Numbered from the stretch's first letter, positions 1-7,315 are shown. The stretch: 39,603 nt of DNA from Chloroflexota bacterium (GCA_012514645.1 JAAYZW010000027.1:1-39603), one strand, 5' to 3'. Numbers and translations: made by a program. Notes: generated from the letters alone by a model not told the origin.

Positions 1-1320
1 TGTGCGATCATGAACATACAACGCGGAACCACATCCAAGAAAAATCCAAAAGATGATTTCGAGGTTGCGACCCAGGGTAAAGGCGTCAAATAGTCCATAG
101 ATCATAAATGCGAACAGCCCACAAGCAACCCCGACCCCAAGCACGCGATTAATGGTGCGTCTATATGAGAGCGCCATCCACGACATCGCCCCAAAACCAC
201 CCAGCAGGGTTGCATAAACAAGCACACCGGGCAAACCCACTTCGACAGCAACTGAAAGCAGCGTGTTATGGGCGTGGTGGACCACATCGCTCGCCGACGG
301 CAGGACAATTGAGGCAAAATACTGTCGATATGCTTCGCCGAACGCTCCCAAACCTATCCCTGTCAGTGGAAAATCACGCAGAATCATAAGCGATTTCTCC
401 CAAATTTCGAGGCGACCTGGAAGTGTCGCTTCCTTGCTGGTATCGAGTAGGCTTAGCAGTTGCAGCAAGTTGCCATCCGCCCTTACAAACAAAATATACA
501 GGAAAACACCCACCAGGGGAAAAAGCATCCAAAGGAAACGCCTGTCTTTGAGAATCATGAGTGAATAAATTCCTACCGCACAACCTAACCAGGCTCCCCT
601 TGACTGGGTCAGAAGGAGTACTCCCAGGCAAAATGCGAAGCACAAAAAGACGAAGAGCTTGTAAACAAATTCTGGGATGGTTGAAAGCCCCTGATAATGC
701 GATTTCAGCCGACCAAAGGCACCTTTATCCAAAAGTAAACTAAGTAAGAGCGGTGGAAAAAAAGTTAGAGCGCCACCGATTGTGTTTTTGTTTATTCTTT
801 CGATCCCCACCTTGTCAACGAGGGATGGCAAGAATCGATAGACCCGATCAAAAAGCCCATTATTACCCACAGGCCAGTCTGTCCCCGTGAGTCCAAGTGC
901 TGCGATTATGATTGAAAGAAACAAGAGTGCAAAAATCATCACCGGCAGTCGTTGACGATAACGAAAGAAAATCACGATCATGAAATAAATGGAAACCCCA
1001 ATAAACAATCCCGAAATTTTTGGGAGAAAAAGCTCTTTATACGGGGTAACAAACGCACCCAAAATAGCAACTACCGACAGCGCGAGAATAGCAATATCAA
1101 GCGGTGTTGAGGCACCAGGATGACGTGTTTTGACCCAAAAGAGCAGCCAGGCAATAATAAAAGGTAGGTAAAGTATGATATGGACAGGCTGCTCCATCAT
1201 CAGAAGCCCGTAGAAAAAGGCACTGATAATAGCAAGAACAATAAGGATTCCGTCCTGCACAGTTAGTGGTACCTTGCGTGCAAGCCCACGACGTGATGTA
1301 GAGCGACGATCCGGGTTCAT
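1..1320 (-). CDS. O-antigen ligase/polymerase family membrane protein (partial, runs off left edge)
   Basis: The frame is open from an ATG at 1318-1320 to base 1 with no stop, so at least 440 codons are present and the C-terminus lies outside the window. The product is strongly hydrophobic with about ten membrane segments. Three stretches fit the Wzy_C/O-antigen ligase family: SRGAW near residue 242, GIGLGAFGEAY near residue 330, and HHAHNTLLSVAVEVGLPG near residue 360, where the His-Asn-rich periplasmic loop of ligases lies. Such proteins join or polymerise lipid-linked surface polysaccharide at the outer face of the membrane. It starts 10 bp after the TPR gene stop and is the last visible gene of the block headed by the NusG paralogue. 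Whether it acts as ligase, polymerase or protein O-glycosylase cannot be told from sequence. Confidence 0.88.
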   Translation of the reverse strand, partial: MNPDRRSTSRRGLARKVPLTVQDGILIVLAIISAFFYGLLMMEQPVHIILYLPFIIAWLLFWVKTRHPGASTPLDIAILALSVVAILGAFVTPYKELFLPKISGLFIGVSIYFMIVIFFRYRQRLPVMIFALLFLSIIIAALGLTGTDWPVGNNGLFDRVYRFLPSLVDKVGIERINKNTIGGALTFFPPLLLSLLLDKGAFGRLKSHYQGLSTIPEFVYKLFVFLCFAFCLGVLLLTQSRGAWLGCAVGIYSLMILKDRRFLWMLFPLVGVFLYILFVRADGNLLQLLSLLDTSKEATLPGRLEIWEKSLMILRDFPLTGIGLGAFGEAYRQYFASIVLPSASDVVHHAHNTLLSVAVEVGLPGVLVYATLLGGFGAMSWMALSYRRTINRVLGVGVACGLFAFMIYGLFDAFTLGRNLEIIFWIFLGCGSALYVHDRT

Positions 1321-1330
1321 TTCAAAATCT

Positions 1331-2248
1331 CTAATCTTCATTACCAGACAACCGATCAATCGCCTGGAGGGCGGTTTCATTGCCAGGGACAATTTCTAAC
1401 AACGCCTGGTAAGTACGCAGGGCTTTTTCTGAGTCACCAGCTTTTTCATAGCTCTGTGCCAGCAGCAGGTAGCCATAATCATTTTCCGGGGAGAGTGAGA
1501 TCATCTTTTGGAAGATCTCGATCGCTTTTTGGTGATCATTCATTCCCGAAGAATACAATAGCCCCAGGTTTCTCCAAGCTTTTGTGTCCTCAGGATTCTC
1601 CTCGATCGTCTGAAGGTAGACTTGCTCGGCTTTCTGCCAATCTCCTGTGTCGGTGTAAATGTCAGCTAAATAACGTAACCAGTTTGAGGCGTACTCCGAT
1701 TCAGGATAAGCTTCTCGTGATGCTAAAAAAAGCCGCTCAGCCTCAGACAATTGACCCTGACTTTTAAGGGTCAAAGCCAGACTGGAAGTATATTTCTCTT
1801 CATCCAGTCGATATAATGATTGATTTGCGGCAAGCAATATCTGTTCACCACCTTCGTAGGTTGAACTACCTGCCGCCCTCTCAAGCAGGATGGTTTCGTT
1901 AAGATCCTCCCAAATCTGAACAGCTTCAGTCTGTCGTCCAAGCGCATAAAGCACTTCAGCATGCATGCTCTTGGTGGCACGATCCTGATATGAAAGCAAC
2001 GGTGACAGCAGGTCCATTGCGATCTGAGGTTGTCCCTGCTCCAGTGCCGAGCGGGCGAGCAAAACGGTCGAATGTGGTGGGTTGGTTATTGCCTCCTGGG
2101 CAGGCAGGCGATCATTAATCATCCGTACAGTCCATATGTTTTGCCTAATGGTCTCGAGCCATCCCTCTGGCTGGAAGGCATTCCATGCCAGAAACAGGAT
2201 GATCACAGCCAACAGACCCAGTTTGATTTTAATATTTCGTTGCAACAT
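1331..2248 (-). CDS. Membrane-anchored tetratricopeptide repeat protein
   Basis: 305 residues. One N-terminal membrane segment (about 7-24) is followed by a helical region. The C-terminal half carries clear TPR units, for example around residues 195-290 with the signature spacing W/L-G-Y-A-P (AWRNLGLLYSSGM, YGYLLLAQSYEKAGD). TPR proteins act as assembly scaffolds. The gene sits directly before an O-antigen ligase and after two LCP genes, so a role in surface polysaccharide export or assembly is a reasonable inference, but no enzymatic motif is present. I see no good Shine-Dalgarno before the ATG at 2246-2248. The gap upstream (2249-2362) contains a perfect 13-bp stem-loop. Confidence 0.85.
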   Translation of the reverse strand: MLQRNIKIKLGLLAVIILFLAWNAFQPEGWLETIRQNIWTVRMINDRLPAQEAITNPPHSTVLLARSALEQGQPQIAMDLLSPLLSYQDRATKSMHAEVLYALGRQTEAVQIWEDLNETILLERAAGSSTYEGGEQILLAANQSLYRLDEEKYTSSLALTLKSQGQLSEAERLFLASREAYPESEYASNWLRYLADIYTDTGDWQKAEQVYLQTIEENPEDTKAWRNLGLLYSSGMNDHQKAIEIFQKMISLSPENDYGYLLLAQSYEKAGDSEKALRTYQALLEIVPGNETALQAIDRLSGNED

Positions 2249-2290
2249 TATTAGGAGCTAGCCCCAATTTAACCGGCGATTACAGTATTT

Positions 2291-2325
2291 CTGAACAGAA
2301 CACTTGTTTGATGTGTTCTGTTCAG
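2291..2325 (-). promoter_or_regulatory. Perfect 13-bp stem-loop between LCP gene and TPR gene
   Basis: CTGAACAGAACAC (2291-2303) and its exact reverse complement (2313-2325) enclose a 9-base loop. It lies 38 bp after the stop of the upstream LCP gene and 43 bp before the TPR start. No T-run follows on either strand, so it is not a classical Rho-independent terminator. It could be an RNA processing or stability hairpin, a pause or Rho-dependent site, or a dyad operator for a regulator. Confidence 0.6.
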
Positions 2326-2362
2326 TTTCAATTAAGTACTAATTCGAGGATAGACAGGCGGT

Positions 2363-3472
2363 CTATTCCTGGTACAACAAGTTTTGGTGAATCCAATCAA
2401 CTACGCTCTGGTCCCAACGGTAAACAAAGCTGGAGCCAAAGTTGGAGGGGATGTACTCCAGATCCTGCAAGAGCATTGATTCAGGAATTTGCGTTGATTT
2501 GTAGTTCTCCAGTTCGAAGTTCTGCAAGAAGCAGACACCCAGCGACGAAATCTGCTCAGGTGAAAGATCTGTCAAAAAGGCACCATGAAATTCAGACACA
2601 AGGTCAGGCACTTTGACGATATTTTCCGGTCTCAGAAATTTTTGGATAACTGCCTTTATGATCAACGACTGGTTCCCAACTCTAAAGCCATCGCCATAAT
2701 TCGTGCGAATACGCATCAAATCCAGTGCTCTTTCGCCGTCTAACACTTGTGTTCCGGAAGGGAAGTACCCGAGGCTTGGGTCTGGGTCATAGACCTCCTG
2801 TGGCAGGGTGACCTCTATGCCGCCGATGCCGTCAATAAAGTTACGGACGGCATTAAAGTTCACGACAACATAGTGATCGGGTGTGACCCCAAAGTTGTAC
2901 TGAAGCACCTGCGCCAGAGAATTCGCTCCAGTGCCGGTGTCGTTAGAGCCAATCCATCCCGGAGAACCCAGCAAATAACCCTGGTTAATCTTAATAGGGT
3001 TTTCTTCTTTAAAAAGCCCTGCAGGGGCATCCACCATCATATCGCGAGGCAGCGCCACCATATTAATAGTCATATTGGTGAAATCGACCCTCGCCAGGCG
3101 AATAACATCTGCCAAACCATAAAGGTAATCGTTTCCACGGTAATCAATGCCAACCAGCATGAAGGTCCAGACCGCATCGTCACCGCATATTGGCGCGGGC
3201 GTCGGTGTTGGGCTGGCTTCAGGGATGGTCGGGGTTGGCACGTCAGTCGGCACTTCGGTCGCAGTTGGCAGTATGTTCGTGGAGACACTGGGCAAGTTCA
3301 GTGGATCGGAAATTGGTTTTTGCCATAAGGGTTTCAGCCAGGTAAACCATACTGAAATAAGGATAAGAATCAGCCCCAGCGCAACCAGTGCGATGATTTG
3401 CCATCGTTTTTTTTGCTGGCTGGTGTCATAATTGCCATTAAGTTCGGTGTTTTCAGGTTGTGTATCGGTCAT
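2363..3472 (-). CDS. LytR-CpsA-Psr (LCP) family protein
   Basis: 369 residues. A cytoplasmic N-terminus and one membrane segment (about 26-48) are followed by a Thr/Pro-rich linker (about 65-95) and an extracellular LCP domain (about 100-330). Family hallmarks are visible: VGIDYRG, ADVIRLARVDF, ALPRDMMVDAP, VVVNFNAVRNFIDGIGGIEV, and the basic segment LMRIRTNYGD with the downstream Asn-Gln. LCP enzymes transfer lipid-linked glycopolymers to peptidoglycan or another surface acceptor. A second LCP gene lies upstream with a non-coding repeat between the two. The start has only a weak purine-rich Shine-Dalgarno, and a terminator-like hairpin lies just before it (3491-3510). LCP assignment is secure; the acceptor and polymer are unknown. 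Confidence 0.93.
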   Translation of the reverse strand: MTDTQPENTELNGNYDTSQQKKRWQIIALVALGLILILISVWFTWLKPLWQKPISDPLNLPSVSTNILPTATEVPTDVPTPTIPEASPTPTPAPICGDDAVWTFMLVGIDYRGNDYLYGLADVIRLARVDFTNMTINMVALPRDMMVDAPAGLFKEENPIKINQGYLLGSPGWIGSNDTGTGANSLAQVLQYNFGVTPDHYVVVNFNAVRNFIDGIGGIEVTLPQEVYDPDPSLGYFPSGTQVLDGERALDLMRIRTNYGDGFRVGNQSLIIKAVIQKFLRPENIVKVPDLVSEFHGAFLTDLSPEQISSLGVCFLQNFELENYKSTQIPESMLLQDLEYIPSNFGSSFVYRWDQSVVDWIHQNLLYQE

Positions 3473-3490
3473 CTCTTACTTTCTAACCAC

Positions 3491-3510
3491 AAAAATTGCC
3501 GTTCGCGGCA
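3491..3510 (-). terminator. Terminator-like hairpin in the leader of the LCP gene
   Basis: On the minus strand, TGCCG-CGAA-CGGCA forms a 5-bp stem with a stable tetraloop and is followed immediately by ATTTTT. It ends 18 bp before the LCP start codon, so it would stop transcription coming from the upstream LCP/NusG genes unless it were suppressed. The stem is short, so strength is uncertain. Its location fits an attenuator that a NusG-type antiterminator could override. Confidence 0.5.
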
Positions 3511-3603
3511 GGCATTCGTTTATGCTAATTAGCGATTTTACCATGTTACAAAAAAACAATATTCTTCAGCCCTGCTGATCAGCAACTCCAAATATGGAAG
3601 ATT

Positions 3604-3672
3604 TTGGATCGAAAATACAGAAAACACGGTCAATCGGAATCGGGATTTGAGGCTACTACAATAAACAACAGA
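3604..3672 (+). repeat. Interspersed repeat, unit C (copy 1)
   Basis: AAAATACAGAA, GGTCAATCGG, ATTTGAGGCT and AACAACAG recur in the same order at 22853-22926, with substitutions and small indels. Here the unit directly abuts unit B of the same repeat family. It is non-coding and lies between the two LCP genes. Confidence 0.5.
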
Positions 3673-3673
3673 A

Positions 3674-3729
3674 GGGGTGGGTTCAAAACGTGAGCAAAAC
3701 TGAAATTATCTAATCAGTAAACCCACCCC
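3674..3729 (-). repeat. Interspersed repeat, unit B (copy 1), hairpin-forming
   Basis: The ends are a perfect 10-bp inverted repeat (GGGGTGGGTT at 3674-3683, AACCCACCCC at 3720-3729) around a 36-base interior. In reverse complement it aligns with 39174-39232 and 39371-39429, sharing the GGGTGGGTTT and GAACCCACCC ends and the internal GCTCACG. A linker of about 50 bp, also conserved at the right-hand copy, joins it to unit A. Confidence 0.75.
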
Positions 3730-3780
3730 GTCAGAATAACGGTTAATTTTCGGTTTTCAATGCCTGTCCGCAGTTCTTAG

Positions 3781-3840
3781 GTGGGGAGGTCTGACTATGT
3801 TAGCGGTCATTGAGTACTCAAGATTGTGCCCTCCCCCTAC
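3781..3840 (-). repeat. Interspersed repeat, unit A (copy 1)
   Basis: A 60-bp unit whose reverse complement matches 39261-39320 with about 7 differences in 60, and 30524-30580 more weakly. Its ends are complementary (GTAGGGGGAGG and CCTCCCCAC), so each unit can fold into a hairpin. It sits in the 447-bp gap between the two LCP genes. No coding potential is seen. Confidence 0.85.
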
Positions 3841-3919
3841 GTTTATGACCATATATGTAGTTTTTATAGATTTATCAGAGCAAAAAATCATGATTAATTT
3901 ACAAATTGAGCATTGCTGG

Positions 3920-4963
3920 CTACTGGTTCAAACCAAGGGCTTCCCGAACAAATTCAACCACTTCGCTGTGCGGAATCAGCACCTGCGCTCCGGTCTCAGT
4001 GGTGAAGGGGTGAAACATCGTGTCCGGGATGGCGGTGATATGAATATCGGCCCGTTTGATTTCCTTGGAAAGGCAATAAAAACTATACAAATCGGTTAAG
4101 CCAAGGTCCGATTGGGTGGTTTTGTCTTTCAGCAGAGTAGTCAGCACTTCATAAATCATTTTTGGCGAAATGCCAGTGCGCACCTTGTCGAGAATCGCCT
4201 CCATCACCAGTGTTTGGCGGTTGATACGCTGAATGTCTGTATCAAAAGCACGTATACGCATAAAAACTACTGCCGTATCACCATCCATTTCATAAGTGCC
4301 AGGCGGGAAGTTATACCAGTAATCCCGCGCAGCCTTTTCGGTAGTGACCGTGATACCGCCAATTGCATCGATATATTTCCCAATCTCATCGTAATAGAGA
4401 ACAAATTGCTCGTCAGGTTTAAAACCAAAATTATGTTCCAGGTTCTCTGCCACCCATTCTGCGCCATTACCGGGACCAAAAAACCATTCGCCATAGCCAA
4501 AGGTGGCGTTAATGCGTCCATAGTTGATGCCAAATTGCTCAAATCCCACAATGGGCACATAAAAATCACGCGGGACCGAGGTCATATGCATTGTCGCATT
4601 GTTGAAATCGATTTTAATCATACGGATGCCATCTGCCTGGGCATGTTTATCAATCCCCAACACCATCAGATATACCGTGTCGGTACGCCCACAATGTCCG
4701 CTTCCCTCAATGGTATCTTCAAGTGTGGCAACGGCACCGGTTGGCTGTAAAGCCACCGGCGTAAACTCTACCGGTGCCTCACCTACATTTTCAGGGAATT
4801 CAACCCCTTCAGGCATGACCGCGGTAGGCGGAACCTGAGCCGTGGGGGTGGTATTGACCGGTTCCAAAACCTGGGGAAAGTTGCAGGCATAAATGGAAAA
4901 AGCCAGAAATAACGCAAGGCTTATTGCGATAATTCTATGAATTTGATTTGCTGTTGATTTCAT
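3920..4963 (-). CDS. LytR-CpsA-Psr (LCP) family protein, possibly lipoprotein
   Basis: 347 residues. The N-terminus is a hydrophobic segment (about 10-27) ending in IYAC, which could be a lipobox with Cys27, followed by a Pro/Thr-rich linker to about residue 85. The LCP domain follows: VLGIDKHAQADGIRM, SVPRDFYVPI, LYYDEIGKYIDAIGG and VVFMRIRAFDTD with RINRQ. The start is supported by GGAGA seven bases upstream. It lies 101 bp after the NusG-paralogue gene, and that gap holds an ops-like sequence and a small hairpin. As with its neighbour, it probably attaches a lipid-linked polysaccharide to a cell-envelope acceptor. The lipobox is imperfect (Tyr at -2), so plain membrane anchoring is equally possible. 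Confidence 0.92.
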   Translation of the reverse strand: MKSTANQIHRIIAISLALFLAFSIYACNFPQVLEPVNTTPTAQVPPTAVMPEGVEFPENVGEAPVEFTPVALQPTGAVATLEDTIEGSGHCGRTDTVYLMVLGIDKHAQADGIRMIKIDFNNATMHMTSVPRDFYVPIVGFEQFGINYGRINATFGYGEWFFGPGNGAEWVAENLEHNFGFKPDEQFVLYYDEIGKYIDAIGGITVTTEKAARDYWYNFPPGTYEMDGDTAVVFMRIRAFDTDIQRINRQTLVMEAILDKVRTGISPKMIYEVLTTLLKDKTTQSDLGLTDLYSFYCLSKEIKRADIHITAIPDTMFHPFTTETGAQVLIPHSEVVEFVREALGLNQ

Positions 4964-4987
4964 CAGTCAATCTCCATGCTCGTGCCC

Positions 4988-5002
4988 AGCCACGCCTCCG
5001 CC
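4988..5002 (-). promoter_or_regulatory. ops-like element in the leader after the NusG paralogue
   Basis: The minus strand reads GGCGGAGGCGTGGCT. The E. coli RfaH recruitment element ops is GGCGGTAGCGTGCT, so the match is GGCGG-nn-GCGTG, 10 of the first 12 bases. It lies 62 bp downstream of the NusG/RfaH-like gene stop, just upstream of the first LCP gene. The stretch is GC-rich, so coincidence is possible, and Chloroflexota ops sites are not established. Confidence 0.35.
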
Positions 5003-5007
5003 CCTCC

Positions 5008-5022
5008 GACACGCCTGGTGTC
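5008..5022 (-). promoter_or_regulatory. Small hairpin beside the ops-like element
   Basis: GACAC-CAGGC-GTGTC on the minus strand makes a 5-bp stem with a 5-base loop, ahead of the LCP gene in the same leader as the ops-like sequence. Specialised NusG proteins of the LoaP type are known to use a leader hairpin. This one is a candidate by position only. Confidence 0.3.
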
Positions 5023-5064
5023 AGCTGGAGCAAGGTGTTCATTTGTTAGCCCCCATTCAACGCA

Positions 5065-5604
5065 TTAATAAGCGCGTCGCTTCAATTTACTCGCTTCTGT
5101 TTGCAGTCGAACCGTGCGACCCAATAAGCTTAGCAAAACAATAACCCGATCTTCACCATTTACGCACTGTTCAAAGCGTGCCTGGATTCCCCGAAGTGCC
5201 GGGTCGTCTATCCAAACCCTCTCGCCGCGTTTAAAAGAAGCAGGATCGCAATCGAGCTTGGCTTCTTCCTGCCTTACTTGTTTGCGAACAACTTCAATAA
5301 CTCCTTCTGGTATCGGAGCTGGCAAACCATCAAAATTCACCAGTCCAATAACGCCCCTTGTCAGACCAAGCTTCTGTTGATATAGATCTGCGAGGCTGCC
5401 CTGAACAAACAAATAACCAGGGAAAAACGGTTTTTGTGTTTTCGAACGGGGATTTACCGGTCTTACCCGCAATTTCGGGAAGTAGGTTTCGATATTCTTT
5501 TGTTGAAGTTGTGAATCGACAATGAATTCAAAATTCGGCTTGCACCGTAAAGCGTACCAAAGTGCATAGTCGCTAAATTCTTCATTATCCCAATAATTGT
5601 GCAT
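5065..5604 (-). CDS. Specialised NusG paralogue (RfaH/LoaP-like transcription antiterminator)
   Basis: 179 residues. A NusG N-terminal (NGN) domain covers about 14-115: the WYALRCKPNFE start, then FFPGYLFVQ, then RGVIGLV near the domain end. A KOW-type beta-barrel follows (about 120-175: FKRGERVWIDDPALRGIQA, VIVLLSLLGRTVRLQT). The protein is shorter and more diverged than housekeeping NusG and is not beside secE/rplK. It heads a block of polysaccharide genes, the usual setting of RfaH, LoaP and UpxY-type regulators. These bind RNA polymerase and suppress pausing and termination in long operons. The start ATG at 5602-5604 follows AGGGTGA. Family assignment is firm; the antitermination role is inferred from context. 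Confidence 0.88.
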   Translation of the reverse strand: MHNYWDNEEFSDYALWYALRCKPNFEFIVDSQLQQKNIETYFPKLRVRPVNPRSKTQKPFFPGYLFVQGSLADLYQQKLGLTRGVIGLVNFDGLPAPIPEGVIEVVRKQVRQEEAKLDCDPASFKRGERVWIDDPALRGIQARFEQCVNGEDRVIVLLSLLGRTVRLQTEASKLKRRAY

Positions 5605-5671
5605 GCATCACCCTACAACCCTGTGTATGTTCACTGTTTTAACCGGACAGTTTATAAATATAACCCTCCAT

Positions 5672-5677
5672 ATTATA
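5672..5677 (-). promoter_or_regulatory. Candidate -10 box for the NusG-paralogue operon
   Basis: A perfect TATAAT on the minus strand lies 68 bp upstream of the NusG-paralogue start, in the divergent gap with the patatin gene. No convincing -35 is found at 16-18 bp. Between it and the gene, ACTG/CAGT (around 5627-5651) forms a weak dyad. Evidence is the hexamer and position only. Confidence 0.35.
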
Positions 5678-5762
5678 CAATCAAATTCCAAAATCGATTT
5701 TTTACAAAAAACAACGATAGTAATAACTCCCTGATATGATATGTATTATTAACGAGGTGAAC

Positions 5763-6656
5763 ATGTCGAGAGAAATTAATTTGGCATTAGGTGGAGGGGG
5801 CGTTAGAGGAATCGCGCATCTGGGTGTTGTTCAGTGCCTCATGGACAATGGCTATAAAATTAATGGGATTGCCGGCACCAGTGCTGGCGGTCTCTTTGGC
5901 GCGATCATCGCTGCTGGTCATCAGCCTGCCGATATCGCTAAAGTGGTTAACAAATTTTTTGGCGATGGCGGTTTTCGGTCAGGTGTCGGTCAGCAAAATT
6001 TCTCCCTGCTAGGCACCTCCGGGCTAATCAATGCCCTGGGACCTTTCCTGAAAGACAAACAAATTGCAGATTTGCCCATTCCTTTTGTGGTGACTGCGGT
6101 CAGCCTGAAAACTGGTCAAGAGATCATCCTGCGGGATGGCGATGTAATGCAGGCTGTGCTTTCCACCATTGCGATTCCCGGTATCTTTCCCAGCCAGGGC
6201 GATGAAATCCTGGTTGACGGTGGCATTATGGATCCCGTTCCGGTAGATTCAGCCCGTGCATTCGATACCAGCCTGCCAGTCGTCGCAATTTTGCTCCATA
6301 GACGACCTGCCGGTTTCGACCTGGTAGACGTCAAGGTACCGCTGCAAGACAGCGTACCAGATCCAATCATAAAAACCATAGCAAAAACCCGCCTGGGTGA
6401 GCTCATGCGTCATCTTACCGTCACGATTGATGTGGTTAGCAACAAATTGAGTGATCTGCGCATTGAGCTGTCACAACCAGATGTGCTCGTTGAGCCGGAA
6501 GTCGGACATTTCAGCTTGCTGCAAAAGGTTGAATCAAAACCATTAATTGATGAAGGATATCGAGCGATGGAAGCCAGCCTTGAAGACCTCGATAAAGCCT
6601 TTTCACTGATCAGTTCATTTAAGCGGATTACTAAGTACGGGCGTGCGCGAGATTGA
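5763..6656 (+). CDS. Patatin-like phospholipase family protein
   Basis: 297 residues from the ATG at 5763, which is chosen because GAGGTG lies 3 bases upstream; an earlier in-frame ATG at 5736 lacks such a site. Patatin hallmarks are all present: the oxyanion loop GGGGVRG (residues 10-16), the nucleophile elbow GTSAG with Ser40, and the catalytic Asp in DGG (Asp152). The active-site Ser/Asp dyad is therefore intact, predicting lipid acyl hydrolase activity. There is no signal peptide, so it probably acts in the cytoplasm or at the inner membrane face, like the RssA/YlbK group. It is transcribed away from the polysaccharide block and converges with the SH3b gene six bases beyond its stop. Confidence 0.92.
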   Translation: MSREINLALGGGGVRGIAHLGVVQCLMDNGYKINGIAGTSAGGLFGAIIAAGHQPADIAKVVNKFFGDGGFRSGVGQQNFSLLGTSGLINALGPFLKDKQIADLPIPFVVTAVSLKTGQEIILRDGDVMQAVLSTIAIPGIFPSQGDEILVDGGIMDPVPVDSARAFDTSLPVVAILLHRRPAGFDLVDVKVPLQDSVPDPIIKTIAKTRLGELMRHLTVTIDVVSNKLSDLRIELSQPDVLVEPEVGHFSLLQKVESKPLIDEGYRAMEASLEDLDKAFSLISSFKRITKYGRARD

Positions 6657-6662
6657 GAAAGC

Positions 6663-7289
6663 TCAACCACGCCTTAAGACGGCGATGAGCGTCAGAAACA
6701 ACCCCAATCCCGCCAAAATCACGATTACATACCCAATCGGAATACCAACCGTCGTGCTGCCGATGACCTCAGCAGGGTAAGTTGGGATCTGAATGGGCGG
6801 CGGTTCGGTAAAGGTCGGCAAACGGCTGGGAATCGCCGTGATGATAAATTGGGCTGCCAGGGTTGGGTCAATTGTTTTTGTGATCGAAGGTGTTTCTGTG
6901 GGCGGAGGCTGAAGCATCGGCAGCGACCCACCAAAGACTTCCACTCGGTTCAACACGATCCAACCGCGATTATTTGGTGCGCCGGCATAGTCGATTTGAA
7001 CATAGTCGCCATAATAACCATAGGCATTGGCTTCCTGGCCCACCAGGAATACACCAACACGAGTTGATGTTGAGTTCGGGTAGGCGCGCACATTCAATGG
7101 ATTCTCAGGGTCACCAACCGCCCGGACGTACAACCCACGTGGCAAGGCTGTGACAGTCGGGATCGAGACAGTCGGAAACTGTGCCCACACTGCACGGTTC
7201 AGATTGGGCAGCAGGCTCAATAACAGCATGACTGCCAATATTCCCAAGCCGGTCGCAAAGCGAATTTTTTCTTTTTTACCTTGTTTCAT
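6663..7289 (-). CDS. SH3b-domain membrane protein
   Basis: 208 residues. The start is placed at 7287-7289, preceded by AAGGTG, because the frame upstream of it overlaps the divergent zinc-ribbon gene and has no family resemblance. An N-terminal signal or anchor (about 10-35) leads to a bacterial SH3 domain (about 50-118: LYVRAVGDPENPLNVRAYP, VGVFLVGQEANAYGYYGDYV, GWIVLNRVEV). A Pro/Thr-rich linker (125-175) and a C-terminal membrane segment (about 180-203) follow. Such extracellular SH3b domains often bind peptidoglycan or other envelope polymers. The function here is unknown. Two membrane anchors around one SH3b domain imply a loop displayed outside the cell. Confidence 0.8.
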   Translation of the reverse strand: MKQGKKEKIRFATGLGILAVMLLLSLLPNLNRAVWAQFPTVSIPTVTALPRGLYVRAVGDPENPLNVRAYPNSTSTRVGVFLVGQEANAYGYYGDYVQIDYAGAPNNRGWIVLNRVEVFGGSLPMLQPPPTETPSITKTIDPTLAAQFIITAIPSRLPTFTEPPPIQIPTYPAEVIGSTTVGIPIGYVIVILAGLGLFLTLIAVLRRG

Positions 7290-7307
7290 CAGCACCTTAG
7301 CATTCAG

Positions 7308-7315
7308 ATTATAAT
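7308..7315. promoter_or_regulatory. Shared palindromic -10 region of a divergent promoter
   Basis: ATTATAAT reads as TATAAT on both strands (7310-7315 on plus, 7308-7313 on minus), midway in the 54-bp gap between the divergent SH3b and zinc-ribbon genes. Predicted start sites on both sides leave leaders of roughly 10-25 bases. If both are used, RNA polymerase could serve only one gene at a time. Confidence 0.4.

Noticed and set aside
6653-6666. TTGAG-AAAG-CTCAA dyad between the convergent patatin and SH3b genes as a bidirectional terminator
   Set aside because: The stem is only 5 bp, overlaps both stop codons and has no T-run on either strand.
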